In this document: positions 12,501 through 26,000 of the stretch, one piece after another
How the letters are laid out: the number at the start of each line of letters is the position of its first letter
Position numbering within the stretch: the first letter of the stretch is position 1
Assembly (NCBI GenBank): GCA_021613335.1
Contig: JAJTWR010000338.1
Span: forward strand, 129,501 to 193,500
DNA from: Whitmania pigra
Taxonomy: Eukaryota > Annelida > Clitellata > Hirudinida > Haemopidae
Reading direction: 5' to 3'
Length of the DNA: 64,000 nt
The notes under the pieces: generated by a model
Seen by the model: the letters and a program-made list of their open reading frames with translations, nothing else
Told to the model about the DNA's origin: nothing
Database searches by the model: none
Position numbers and translations under genes: made by a program

Positions 12501-15500
12501 TCATTTTCTTCTTTTTTAAGTTAAAAAAATCTGTTTATGTTTGACATTGACAATGGATACATTTTTTAATGATTGGCCATGAAACTCAAAATGGTGTCAT
12601 TCTTTTTTTTGTACTGTTGAACTTTGATTTATAATTTCTGTTAAGTCTGGTGTGCATGTCTGTTTTTATGTGAGCCAATTATTCCTCTTCTGGGTAAGAT
12701 TAGCTATCAGTTCACTATTTGTTTTACTCACGATCTAACCTCACGAGTCCTAATTTTCCAACTTTCTCAATTGAAAGCAAGTTCTTTTGATTGGTCACTA
12801 AAGGCATCACTAATTGGTTGATTCAGAATGTTGTGTAGGATCAGTTGGAAAAATAAAGTACAATTTGAGCCATGCTTTCAAGAGCTTTCTTTCATCAACT
12901 ATTGATGACGTTGAAGTGGAAGGGCTAGAAGTTCAAGGATCAGATAAACTCAGGAGGGAATCCATTTTTATTTGTCATCTGCAGAGGACATTTGAGAATT
13001 CGTTTTTTGGCTCGTTAAAATTTGATGGTTTGTGATTTTGTTGTACCATGTCTAAATGTATATGTTTATCATATATGTGTATAAGTTGAATATATATATA
13101 TATATATGTCTGCAAGTATTACATATAATATATTACTGTTGTCTTTGTACATCTAACAGTTCTATAATTTTATATAACTAAAATTATGTTGGACTGTACA
13201 TTATATTATATATAATGTTTATTGATATTTGTTCATCTATGTATGCTTTGCCTATCAGTCTGCCATGATCTTTGAGTTATGGTTGTGGCTATGAAATAAC
13301 ACCTATACACTCTTGTGCATGTGTGTAATAATAGTTGTATTGATATTGCCTTAAAACCAGATAGACTGATGTTTCATCACCATTTTGATAATACCTTCAA
13401 GAGCACAAAGATATATCCTGCGCACTCTTTAGACTCCATTCGATCTAACTCCTCCGTTAACTCTAAGCATAGTCGAAAGTCGAGATTGTCGACTACTTTC
13501 GGCAATATTTTGAGGCCAGCCAGACAGGTCGGGCGAGTCGTAAAGGGGCCTTTTGAGTTCGGAGATTGTCTCAGAGGCTCACAGAAAAGGACTTCTTCAA
13601 ATGGTCTCATGATGTGCATTATTGTTTGTCCATATGACCTTTTGTCATTATATTATATCTAAATATTGGTAATATTGTTTTGTGATGTAATTGTTCTATA
13701 TTGGTGTCTATTCCAGGTCCTAAGTCTAAAAACCTCCAAGCAAAAGGTCTTCATTTTCATCGCGAGGTAGAGACTTCGTCAAATCATGATGACGGTCATT
13801 TTGAATTTGATGCTGAGGAGGATAACTGGGATAATGAAGCTGAAGGGGATGGTTTGAGTGAGGACGCACCCAGTTATCTCAGAAACATGAGAACGAGAGA
13901 TAGAAGAATAGATCCTTTACCTCAGCCACCATGTTTACCTGGTATGCCTGGGTGTTTAGGGTATCCTGAAGGTGAAGATCAAAAGGTTATTTGTCATCCC
14001 TTGATATCAAAGAAGCCATCCAAGGCTAAAGTGGATGTGTACCTTGCACAGAAATGCGATGGTAGAGTTTGATTCAGTAGATCTTTCATATTGCATCATA
14101 TGTGCATGTATTTGTATTTATAAATTATGTTATGTTTTGATATATAGTATTTGTTGTAAATAATTATGTAAGTATGTTGGGAATATATTGCAATATGCAT
14201 TCATAGAGTTTACATTCAATATTATTGATCTTCTTGAGAAATATATATTATTTTCAATTTCTTAATTTTAATGCTGCATCATCATGCCTAGGGTCATGCT
14301 TGCACTCAATGATATCAGCGTGAATATTCATCATTTTGTTCCTCAAACATAGTCATCACATGACATCATTCTCATTTTGTTTCCTTTTATAGTTGGATAT
14401 GTTTATGGTAATTCTCTTAACAGTTCTTGATCGATTGGCTCCTTCAGCATTATTGACCACCACATTAATATTCATTGCATTCACACATTAATTTCCATCT
14501 GCTACCAGCTGAATGAGTCACACAAAGTTATTGCCTCTTCATCATTAGTTTGTGATAATTACAATGGCTATAAATGTCACTTGGTGTTTTGAACAGTTGA
14601 CCAAATGTTTATGATTTAGTGTTTTCATTTTTCTGCACGGAACATAATGTTCAAGAGTAATTAAGTAAATTGGCTAATAACAACTTCAGAGTTGTGTAAT
14701 GTCCCTTGAGACTTTTCCTTGCAATTTAATTTTTTATTACTTGTTCAATGTCGTGTGCTTGAAATCAGTTGGTAACATCTTTGCACTGTGGCTTTTAATT
14801 TAACATAATCTTTTCTCATGATTGTTGCTAATCTCTAATATCTGATTGCTAAATTCTAACAGAATTTCTAATAGCTTGATGGTGGATGAAGATTAGTGTT
14901 GAGAGCATTAATGGTCTCTTAATAGCATGTCAATCCGACTCATTTAGATGAGTCAATGACGATTGACAGTTTTAATGCTATGAGCTATCTTCACATTATT
15001 GTAGTAATTAAATTTCTTTAACCTTGATTTTTGGAATTTAATTTTATAAATGACATGCAGATGCATATTATGGATCTACCAACTATCGTAATCTTATTTT
15101 GAATTGCTGAACAAATAAAATAAATATTACAAGATGAACAGATATACTGATTAAAAGCATTGTCTAATGAGATATAAAAGTTTTAACATGTTCCATAAAT
15201 TTAGGTGGACCAGTGGCATCGAGTACCACTATTGGTCCAGCAGGTGGTAGAAGTGGAAGGAATGCAGGTCCTCCAGCCTTGGCTGGTCTTTTTGCAGGAG
15301 GAGTCCCAAGACCCAAGGCCATGGCATCTCATGGTTTGTTAATGCTTCCTCAATTTACATACAAAGCATTAATTATGACAGTGACCATCAACGAATGTGT
15401 CGCTCGAGCTAATTTAGGTTGACGTTGCTCTATTTCACCAGATTCTACTGTCCAGAATGGCTACAGGTCAACTCCAGCACAAAGACCAATAAAACCTGGA

Positions 15501-16480
15501 GTAACTAATAGTGCCATGGCACCGCCTCCGCCACCTCCCTCTGCCGCTTGCAAACCGACATCGATTAACAGCCATCAAGAGAGTCTGACAGGGCACGGAG
15601 CTAACGGAAGAATAAGTGGACTGGGCATACCTAGCGGATTCCCTGCCCCGCCTCCCTCGCAGATGCCCCGCCCACCACCTCCCAAGATAACAGGCAACCG
15701 AGCTCCACCTCCGCCCCCTCCTGCCAGAACATTGGACAATCGCTCTCTCCCTCCTCCTCCTCCACCACAAATGGCACCCTCCAACGGCAAGGTGCCTCCC
15801 CCAAGGTATGCACCGCCACCTGTCCCTCGTCCTCCCGGCATTGCCCCTCCTCCCCCGCCTGCCAGGAGCAACCTTCCTCCTCCACCTCCACCAGCCAGGG
15901 ATCAGTCGGCCCCGAGTCGACCCCCTGCTAATGCCAAACCTCAAGTGCCACCAGTGCCTCCTCCGGTCAAGAAGAATTGTTAGTATTTTATTATTTTTAT
16001 TAGTATTGAAGTCAGTATACTATAAGTACATATATTTGAATTGGTATATATGTCATTATTATTATTATGATGTGTCCTGAATATATTTCTTACATGTTAA
16101 TGACTGCATCTGATAACCACGCGGCCCTTTAGTCCTACTTCTTATATATCTTTATTTTACAGCATTCGAGTCAAGATTCGCTTTCCGCAATGATCTTCCT
16201 TCGGCTCCTGGAACTTTCCGCAAATCCCCGAAGACCTATCCAAGTGCTGTGCCCAAGAGCACCAGGAGCAGTGGCTCAGGTTTATTAGTCTTCTGATTGT
16301 TGTCCTCGATGTATTACATGAGTTATTGAAATCTAAAAACACTGGCAATAATTTTGTGCAAAAAAATTTATTTTTATGATATTTATTAAGAAAGTCATTA
16401 TCAAAGATAAAATTTCATTTATTTGTTGTTATTTCTTTGTTTCAGGTAACAGACCATGCCCTCCTCCACCTCCGGTTTGA
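9549..16480 (+). CDS. WIPF: WIP/verprolin family actin regulator (WIPF homologue)
   Basis: Ten exons: 9549-9735, 10306-10365, 11052-11507, 12827-13027, 13361-13603, 13717-14061, 15205-15333, 15442-15978, 16163-16279 and 16446-16480. They give about 769 residues, longer than the roughly 440-500 of vertebrate WIPs. WIP binds actin monomers and profilin and stabilises WASP/N-WASP. The protein starts with a polyproline run and a WH2 motif, RTALLSDICKGTRLKP (about 31-46). A glycine-rich LAGLFAGGVPRPK element lies near 525. Profilin/SH3-type polyproline covers about 550-718. The C-terminal WASP-binding region includes FESRFAFRNDLP and ends in PCPPPPPV. Every intron is phase 1. Exons 4 and 5 (12827-13603) are Ser/Phe-rich and not obviously conserved; their splice sites and phases fit but their use is inferred. 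Confidence 0.88.
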
Positions 16481-18318
16481 AAGTGCCAATGAAGGAAATG
16501 TCCTCGGACAAGACCTTGAAGTAAACCAATCGCAGCCCGGCAATATGTCTAAAGTACAAGACCATCTATAAATGCTTTTTCTCTGTTGCGAATTTATCTC
16601 AATCCATGATTTGTATAAATATTCATGAAGCTCCTTCAATCTGCTGACGATAGACATTTTGCTTGCTGCAGATGATGACATGGTTTTCGATTTTAGTTTT
16701 TACCACGTTGACCGCCAATTCTAAATTGTTCTGCTCTGTGACAAACTTCATAATTCAATTTCAAATTCTATTTTATTTCAATAATCGAACTGTCCCGCCT
16801 TAGCTGAGATTGGTCTTGTGCATAGCTCTATTCCCTAATGATTGTAAATATAGGAACCCATCTCCCTATCAAAAGACATCCAAATTGTTGATCTAAGGGT
16901 TCTTCAAAGTTAATTTCATGTCCAATGAAAGTTAATTTCAGTACTTGAAAGCTCTGCCGAGATCTACTATCTAAATTGGGGGTATTAAATTATTTTTACT
17001 GAATTTTGAAATTCATTTTTAAGAAATGTTGAATACAACTTAGAGATGAAAATGATTTTCATGTACTTTAATGAGCTCTTGTCAACAGTTATTGTTTGTG
17101 TTTTATAAAAACAAAAGTGGACAAAAGCCATGTTCAAGCTCAATTCTTTGAACTGCCCTCCAATCTATACTGCACTGCTATTACACATGTGTTTTGGATC
17201 CCGTCTCTAGAGAACAATCAAATTTGTTTGCGGCCTTACGTGATTCATCGTCAGCAATTTAGCACCAGGATCTGTAGTGAAGAATGTTTTGACTTGCAAC
17301 TGGTTAATTATCATTCATTTGTCATAATTGCCAACCCCATCCTGAACCGGACAAACGCGTTCACCCAACATAAGAGAATCTACAGCGTGTAACATAAAAT
17401 GTAACTACAGAAACATAAGATGATGACGAAAACTGTACACTTTGGAGATTTAACAAAAGAAAGTTCAAATGAAAAGTAAATGGGCGAGAATAGCTTCCTT
17501 CACAATAAATCTGTCACCAGCTTTCTTTCTCAAGCTGGCACGGGTGCACAGCCGATGCGGACGGGGCAGGATAAATTTGGTGGCCAATGGGCTTGAGTTA
17601 GCATAAACAAGGAGCAAATAGAGAAAGAGCTGACCGAAGTTGAAAGATTGACTGAATATACGACGTCATTGATGAAAGGAGCAATTATAAAATCCGCGGC
17701 ATCGACATCCTCTTCTGCAAAATGAATACAAAACGCGCAAAGATATGCCTAGTGTTTTGGGATCTAGTCCGCGAGCGGCAAACAAATGGTAGTGGATGAC
17801 GGTGCACGCTTGGTGGGACAGACTTGATGGGTAGATGGTGGTCGGGCTGCGAGGACTAATCATAGCCCTTGCATATTTGCACTGAACATAAACAAGATGG
17901 TGGACACAAATTCTGCAATGTACAGTATATTTGATCGACAAAGATACAATTCACTTAATAGCAAAACATTGATAAGATACACATTTACATGCCATGAACA
18001 AAAAAAGAACAGCTACTTAGAGCCACAAATATTTTTACAAGTGGACACAAATAAAATAATTTTAAGTAAAATAATTGAGATAACAACTTAGATCCATCTG
18101 AGAACCACGATCCTCTGATCGTAAACGTTACTCGACGGAGGACATTCAATAGCATCAGTCAATGTAGATGATGATGATAATGTTAATAACCAATAAACAG
18201 GAACTTAAAAATTATAATCCTCTTCTTCTGAGACTTGCATTCTCAGAGCCGACGAATATCTTAGAAACGAAAACCAGAGAGAGAAAGAATACTTAGAAAT
18301 GAGCGTCATCTGAGATCC
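16481..18318. other. convergent 3' ends of WIPF and MORC2 homologues
   Basis: About 1.8 kb between two converging stop codons, probably both 3' UTRs. Open frames here (17096-17392 plus, 16442-16681 and 17666-17941 minus) show no family motif or splice context. I see no RNA gene. Confidence 0.55.
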
Positions 18319-19947
18319 CTAATTAGATTGTTCCGACGACCCTCGGGCATGTTCGAGGGCTTGTCTGAGGCAGAGCGCCAACAAGTCATCCACTTCGTCC
18401 GTGTCACACTCTGAATCTATTTCAAAGTCCTAGAAAAAGACACGGAAGTTAATAAAAATCTTGTCTTTAGATAAAGAAATTATGACGTTTTAAAAATAAA
18501 ATATCTCTAAACATAAATAGCACGATGATTCAATGAAAGTGGATACTAAAAGTGAAGTTGAAAATCATAAAATTTCAAGGTCAGTTCATTTTCACTCACT
18601 CCACTCATAAATATCACAACAACGAGCACAGAGTCAAATCCTCACAACTCTAAAGAACTCATGCTAGCACCAATTAGAGAAACAATTATACAACAAATCT
18701 CATCAGCATTAAAATCAGTAAACAAGTCGAGTAGCAATAAGATGTGCTGACCTCGTTAATTGTTTTGAGGAGTTTGGCGATCATCCTCCTGACAGTGGAC
18801 AGTTTGCCGCTCGACTGCTCGGCTTCGCACTGCTTCACCTGGGCTTCGTGCTGGAAACTGCTCACCAGCTGTTTGCATAAATTATGATGATTTCTATGAA
18901 ATCATTGAACTTTAATATCAAAATCATCCAGAAAAATATGAAATAAGATAACTTTATGGAAACGACACAAATGTGATTTCGGATACTGTAATTAGAGATG
19001 CATTAGTTATGAATGATTGAGAGTAGAAACTCTCACGTACCTTTCTCAACCCCTTCTCATATTGGTCAAAGAAATCATCCAATGGGAACGTAGAGAGATC
19101 CTGAGTAGCAAGAGAGGATACTGTTTCTTTGTCCATGTACCATTGAGGAGGCAGAAAGTATCTGAGGCAGGTCCTATTGAAGTTGAAGCAAGTAAATGAT
19201 GCTTTATTAACTTATTACACATTGAGGGAATGGTTTTGTTAGGATCTTGATCAGGATATTAACTTTTGACCTAAATACCTTTGTTGGTGTTACTTTGCAT
19301 TCATTAAAATCATCTAAAGGTACTGAATAGCGTGCAAGTTAGCTTGGTAGGTTGCATTACTACAAAACGACAGCAAAAACAACATTCATTAAGTGTCATG
19401 GCTGCAATCCATCTTACACCACCACAGAGCATGTCCGGGAGTTATACACCACTTAAACATACTTATTATATTTAACATTATTAATATTATTTCTATCAAG
19501 AGCACCCTCAATTGAACATCTAACAAGACCTGAAGCCAGTGGCAATCTCTTCATAGGCTTGCAAATCAAAAGTAGTGTTCGTCCCACAGCTGTTGAAAGT
19601 CCTGTCAACCGACGCACAAGGAACAGGAGCACTGGACTGGGATTCTTCGGGTGAATCACTCGCCCCATTTAACGGGGCTTCATTCAAGGGTGAGGGGGGG
19701 TGTCGATGGTCATCAGCGAGGCCGTTCTTCAGAGGACCCGAGTCAGATGGAGTAGTTGATGGCACGTCGCCATTGGTGTCAGTGGTCAAGTTGTTGCTAG
19801 GAGAAGATTCAGTGGCATCCAATGAAGAGTTGATCTGTAACAAGACGAGTTCATTAGTAACTCTTTTACAATGAATCATCTTAATGTTCTTCATTACGAC
19901 AACATCAAGTGCCATTCCCACATGGTCTTACTACAACATCTATCATC

Positions 19948-20012
<65 letters not shown>

Positions 20013-23000
20013 CACCACCACCACCACCATCATCATCATCATTGTAAATATCATCTTCCCCATAAAGTCAAGGCCCTCTCACCTTATCATCTACAACCTG
20101 AATGTCATGACTAGCCTTTGGAAACCTGAAAATAATTTGTAGTTATGTGGTTTTTAGTGATTAAAAATAACTTCAGCAAATGTGTTTTTAATGAGTGACT
20201 TTTTTTTGAGATGACAGACGATTAATAATTTTACTCTTCCTGTTCAAAAAAGAACCCCTCTGTTAAGAACCCCTAATTAATTACTGTTTAATAACTAATT
20301 AATTACTGTTTCTAAAAAGATTTGTTATCTTACTTTTCCTAATTATTACCATTTTGTTGTGATACATGTACGTGAACTGGCTGGACGTAATTTAACAACA
20401 ATCTGTCTCACCACATGTCCGTAATGCCATGGAAACTGTTGTTGAACCGAACCCTGCATGTCTCCTTGGAAACACTCTCCTCCACCACTTCTCCTTCTAT
20501 CCTGGATGGACAAGTGCAAATAATAACTACGTAAAAAAGGATAATACAAAATATGATAATTAAGACCTCTGAATATGTTAATCAAAAGGCATCTTAAATG
20601 AAATAATGATATTAAATAATTAACAATAAATAATTTAATCTTTCAAATAACAAATCACATGAATAATTCTCATCACCAACCAGAACTTCTGAACCATGGC
20701 CTTAACCTTCCTGCCCACAGTCAAAAGATCTCTGTTTCTTTTTCCTTCGTCGCCTCTGATGCTCTCTATCAAGCCATCATCATCATCATCCTCTTCAACA
20801 TCATCATCATAATCCTTCCTACTTGGGACGACAGGGGAGACTGTTCTGGCCTTCGAGCTGGAGGTCAAGTTGGTCGACGTCTTTGCGGCAGATCGATTCG
20901 AGGCTAAGAACGAAACGAAAGACGGGCGAATGAGCATTGTTAATCGCTTATTAAATGGTTTCATCTGATATTTATTATTCACTGAAAATCTATTGCAAGG
21001 CAGATAATTATAAAAACACATTTAAACTAATTATTTCACAATTTGTACTATAGCACAATGCAACAAGCCAAGTTATAAACTGCCCAAGTCCATAACCATC
21101 ATCATCTGTACCTGCATCCTCGTGGAAGTGTCTTCCAGTGGATTCCTTCATCTTTTCCTTCAGCTTAGAATTTTTCTTTTTCTCGTAAGTGAGAGACGGG
21201 ATGGACATTTTCCTCCTCTTCTCGCTCAATTTATCCGAGTAGCTGTCATAATCGTCGTCATCTTCCTCAAAGTCACCATGACTGCTGTTATTCGTCTGAC
21301 CGCAGCTGAAGTCGTCGTCGCTGTGGTTACTGCTGCTACGATCGGTGCTGTGTCGAACTTTATCTCGTCGTGGAATTTTGTACGACCGATGGACAGGTGA
21401 AGGGGACAACCGGTGTTTCAAAGATACATCTGGGGCAGGCCTTCTTGTTGGCTAAAGAGATAATTTTAAGATTTTAGTGAAACAAAATCAATAATCGATA
21501 TACACAATACACTTGCTCTTGCATAGTGTGTGTGAGGCAACTTCAAATATCCAATACCACTCAAACTTTAGATTACCATAGTTTTTATTACACAGTCGAA
21601 CCCGGTTATGTCGCCAGCCTCAGGGTTTGCCAAAAAGAGTCGAGATAGCCAATGATCAAGATAACCGAAAATCAATACGGCAACTTTATATTTAATCTAC
21701 TTGAAATTTCTTTATGTACATAACGTGGGTTAATAATTGAGAATGTACATGCATGTGTTTTTGTACAGAACAGCAATTCACATGATTTCATACTTTTTTC
21801 TCTATCGACTGATTGTCCAGCTTTCTCTTAGCATTTTTAGACATGTTTAGAATGAAAAAATAAAGAGATTAGCTACAGCATGTTATCCCTCAGACGAGAT
21901 CAATTCTTACAAAGGCCCAACAAAGAGTGAATGAATTGGGTGCAGTGATTTGGGGGTTCCACTTCAAAGTCGGCTATTAGTCACATGGATTGAAATAACT
22001 GCAAGACAACTGGTGTGAAGCAGCGAATTTGGCACTCTTTTGTGCCGGAGATGTTAGGGTTCGGCGACATAACCGATGAGAAAACGTTAACACCAAGAGG
22101 ATTTTGGCAGTTCCACTTCATAAACGTCGACTTAATAGGGTCCGCGAGTTAACCGAGGTTGAGATAAGTGGGTTCCACTGTACTTATAATATTTATAAGC
22201 TACCATAGTTTTTATTCTATCAATAATATTTATTACTTCCCGTGACCAACCTCCTTAACTGTGGAATGCTGAATAGACTTGGTAGGCGTGGTATGCTTAT
22301 TTGAAGGGGCTGCCTTGTGCAGGGAGGGTGTGGCCGAAGAGAGAGATGCTCCAAAGTTCCTCATTGGACGCTGAGTTGAGATTTTCAATGAGGAGTGGGA
22401 GGGGCGTTGGGGAGTCCCCTTCTGTGGTTGGTGCTTCGAAGGCTGGAAGGAATCGTAAAAGTAATAAATGCTGAAGATGTTTAGATGTTCGACATAACAT
22501 TTCCTTAAGACAACTGATGGAATAAAATCATCTATCTAAAATCTAGCCCATGCAGGACCTGATTGACATTAGTATCATATTATTATTATTATTCGTTTGT
22601 ATTACATTAGTACTCATTATTATGAATATATTATTACTCCTCAGTTTTATTCATTACAAACAAAAGTAAATAGTTCTATATCACTCACAGTGGTGTGTTG
22701 TTTCCTCACAAGAGTTGTTTCTATTTCTGAGGAATGGCTATAAATACCTTGCTTCTGAAACAACAAGGAATTATTAAAATTATTAACAGCACCATCTGCT
22801 CCAAATCCAAAATCCCAAGGATTAGCCGTAGGAAGGACATAGTGGAATAGAACTACGGAGTGAAAGAACTACATCGAGATGATCATCGAGATCGCAGGAG
22901 AAATATCATCAAACAAACCAACCGGTTTGTTGCCTCGCATTGCTTCACTGCCATGCGAACTGTTTTCGACGTCCTCCGAGTGAATGGATGACATCGACGA

Positions 23001-26000
23001 GGGAGAAGAATCGACCCTCCTCTTGGGAACATTCCTCTGCTTAAATCAATTTCATTATTTCTACTAGTCTACTTCAATTGTGGTATTTACATTGCCGAAA
23101 GTAACATGCTACAGATCATTAATAGAATGCAGTAAAGCTTAGAGAGTACGAAATGAGATCATCATCAATGCCATCACCAAGCTTTTGCTAATTGATTATT
23201 ACCTGCATCTTGTCCAGAAGAGATTGCTTCCTTTTAATCTCCTGTAACAATATTTGAGTAAAAGGATTACGACATCTGCTCGTAATTAAGAATGGCTACT
23301 TAAAGTTCGTTAATAAAAAGTTCCTCGCTGACCTCTTCCAGATCCTTCTCCTTCTGTTCCTTTGATTTTGGCATCTTCTTAAGGATACCCTCTGGCAGGT
23401 TTAGCTTTTCTTCAGGAGCTGAACAACTGTAGTCGCACACAAATTAGCAAGTAAATGAAGGTATTAACGAATAGCATAAGATAACGCCATAACAGAACTT
23501 AGTCATTTTCAGCACATCAGAAATTTCAGAAATACGGTGGTAAATCCGAGTAAATCATTTTTATTTTTTTGATTTCTTTTACGTTTGTTTACATAGCACC
23601 ATAAGCGTAAGCATCAGGGGTCCTCAACCATTTGCATAGCTTTGCATCCAAGGGGCACAAGCTGCGAATGTGACACGTAACCGCCGAACAATAATGAAAG
23701 ATTATTTTAGATATTTTTTATGTAAATATTTGAAGATCGTTGTTCAACAAACCGATTATGGGCGGGATCTGGATTCATGGAGCATACCCAATCATCAGGG
23801 AATACTTTGTTTATGTTGTTAGATGAGTAGGGGATGATTCGCCATTTGAGGCAAAGATCTACAATGGCCAATATTACTCTCATCATCATCATCATCATCA
23901 TCATCACTGCCATTGACATCGTCATCATGGCTTGGTACACGAATGACTTTATAACCTTTTAACGCTCGAACAGTCACATTAATTCTGACAACTCACCACA
24001 TTGAAGGGTGATTTGCACCTGTGCTGTCCTCTTCCTTATGTATTTGGGGTCTGAAGAGGGCAATGCATGCCAGTTTGGGCTGATGTAGCCAAAGTTTTCC
24101 CTGAATTGAAAAGTTTAATTCATTATGATTTCATAATGCCCTCTCACAGATGAGAAGGTTAGCATAAAGAGCTGCAGTAAACAAAGGTTATGTCATTCTC
24201 TCCAACAAAGTTAGCATTTACATAATAATCGTTGTCTACCTTGCTTTTGCACGAGCTTCATCAGCACTAACTAACAGCAAATATCGAAAGCAAAATATCA
24301 CTTCATTTCAAAAAGCACACAAATGCGAAGTTGTAAGGTTCTTAAATAGCAGTATAAACACGATAAAAAAATCAATATAATAAGCGATCAATAATCGTCA
24401 TCGCAATGTCTCACAACATATCATCGACGAAACTCACCAAAACTTGGAGACACCTTGTTGTGCTGACGAGCAAGTGTTTAAAAAAATATTAATTTAAACA
24501 TATTTGTATGTTTTCATACATATGTTAGTTACTAAGTTGATTATCATTGTATTTTGTCCTTACAAAAATCTTTAAAACTAATGTTTAAAAACAACACATA
24601 TTAATCAACCATAATTATAACTGTAACCGCAATACATCTATTTCTATTTATTTTTTAACGTAAGTTGGAGCCATTGCTACAGTAGGATTTGATAAAAGCC
24701 AGCACTTTTACTATCATCATCATCATCCACTCACCGATATCAATATCCCTCCAGTATTGCAACATGTGCTCTCCCATGGCCTGCTGCAGATGTCTATATT
24801 CCTTGGCATCAGCAAAGTCCTGCTTGTTATGGGTAGGTTCCAGAACAAGGTAAGGGGCATCCACGACCCCTAAGGTCAAATATTTACGAGCTTTATAATA
24901 TTTGTACTTACAGGAATTTGTACATACAAGTAAACGTAAATGTAAATGTAAATGTGGCTCATTTAAGTAGCACCGAGTTAAGGACGTCAGAGGTTCTTTA
25001 AGTTAGCCATTTATGCAGTGCTCCAAGGATACTAGGGGCAGTGCAAGCTCATTTGTTTCGAACACATTCTGAATGTTGAGCCAATTCGCATGCCAAAATA
25101 TATCCAAAGGTATCAGTTCAATCTTTTGCATCTGCTCAATAATGGGCCCATTCAAACTAGCTTCTGCTATTAATTCTTAATGCTAAATAAATGGTCTAAT
25201 TCAATGTTAAATCATTATTACTCAATAATCAAAAAAGACAGAATAAAAAACCAATATAAAGAATGACTCACCAACGACACCATTGCAAAGTCTACAATAA
25301 AAATAACAATTATTGAATATTAGCCTACATTGTCATTGATGACAAATTTGACTGTAGTCAACAGCTTCATGATTATTACCTTTTAAAAAAAAAAATTAAC
25401 AATAGGCCAGGCTTAAATAATCAAATAATGTTTTGATCGGGTATAGTTGTATTTAAGTAAATTCTGTCAGTATGATACGCCATAGTAGCACCACCAACAC
25501 ATCCCCACAACATCAACACGGACGTTCACACGGACGTCAACGCCCGATACTCACACTCCGCCATCGAGCTGAGGTCCAATCTTCTGATACATCTTGATGA
25601 GTCGACTGCAGTTGTACACGAACACTCCGTCTCTGCTCCTGTTCTCCAGGTTGATGCCGAACACAAACACCAGTTGCTTCGGTTCTTTCAGCGATCTGCG
25701 TAAAGGTCGCGATCGGAAATAGAATAAAGTGATTAATTAATTAATTTTTAATTAATTTATCTTAGGTAAACGCCATGCAGAACATTTAAATAACAATTCA
25801 ACGAAGGCACAAATACGACATACTTGTTTTTCCTCTCGGAAATGGCCTTCCTCAGCTGGGCTTCCTTTCTTAATTCGAGGGCATGAGTCTGTGCCCTCCT
25901 TAATTCTATCTGGAAGCAAGTAACGACGACAATATCGAAACAAGTGCTTTTTATCGTGTTAAGACAAATAGTGATTTAAAGTTACCTACCCTCTGCTCTT

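Noticed and set aside
13071..13120. TA-rich tract after WIPF exon 4 considered as a repeat element
   Set aside because: It is a short intronic microsatellite-like stretch with no further structure.
15468..15944. Long minus-strand frames opposite the proline-rich WIPF exon
   Set aside because: They are the complement of CCN-rich polyproline coding sequence, giving Gly/Arg/Trp-rich shadows. The plus strand has the splice sites and WIP motifs.
16442..16681. Minus-strand frame containing a helical-looking peptide (SRLKELHEYLYKSW)
   Set aside because: It overlaps the last WIPF exon and its 3' UTR in antisense, and I found no splice context or recognisable family.
19884..20142. Open frames with long poly-His or poly-Ile runs
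   Set aside because: They are translations of a CAT microsatellite inside a MORC2 intron, with no start context or homology.
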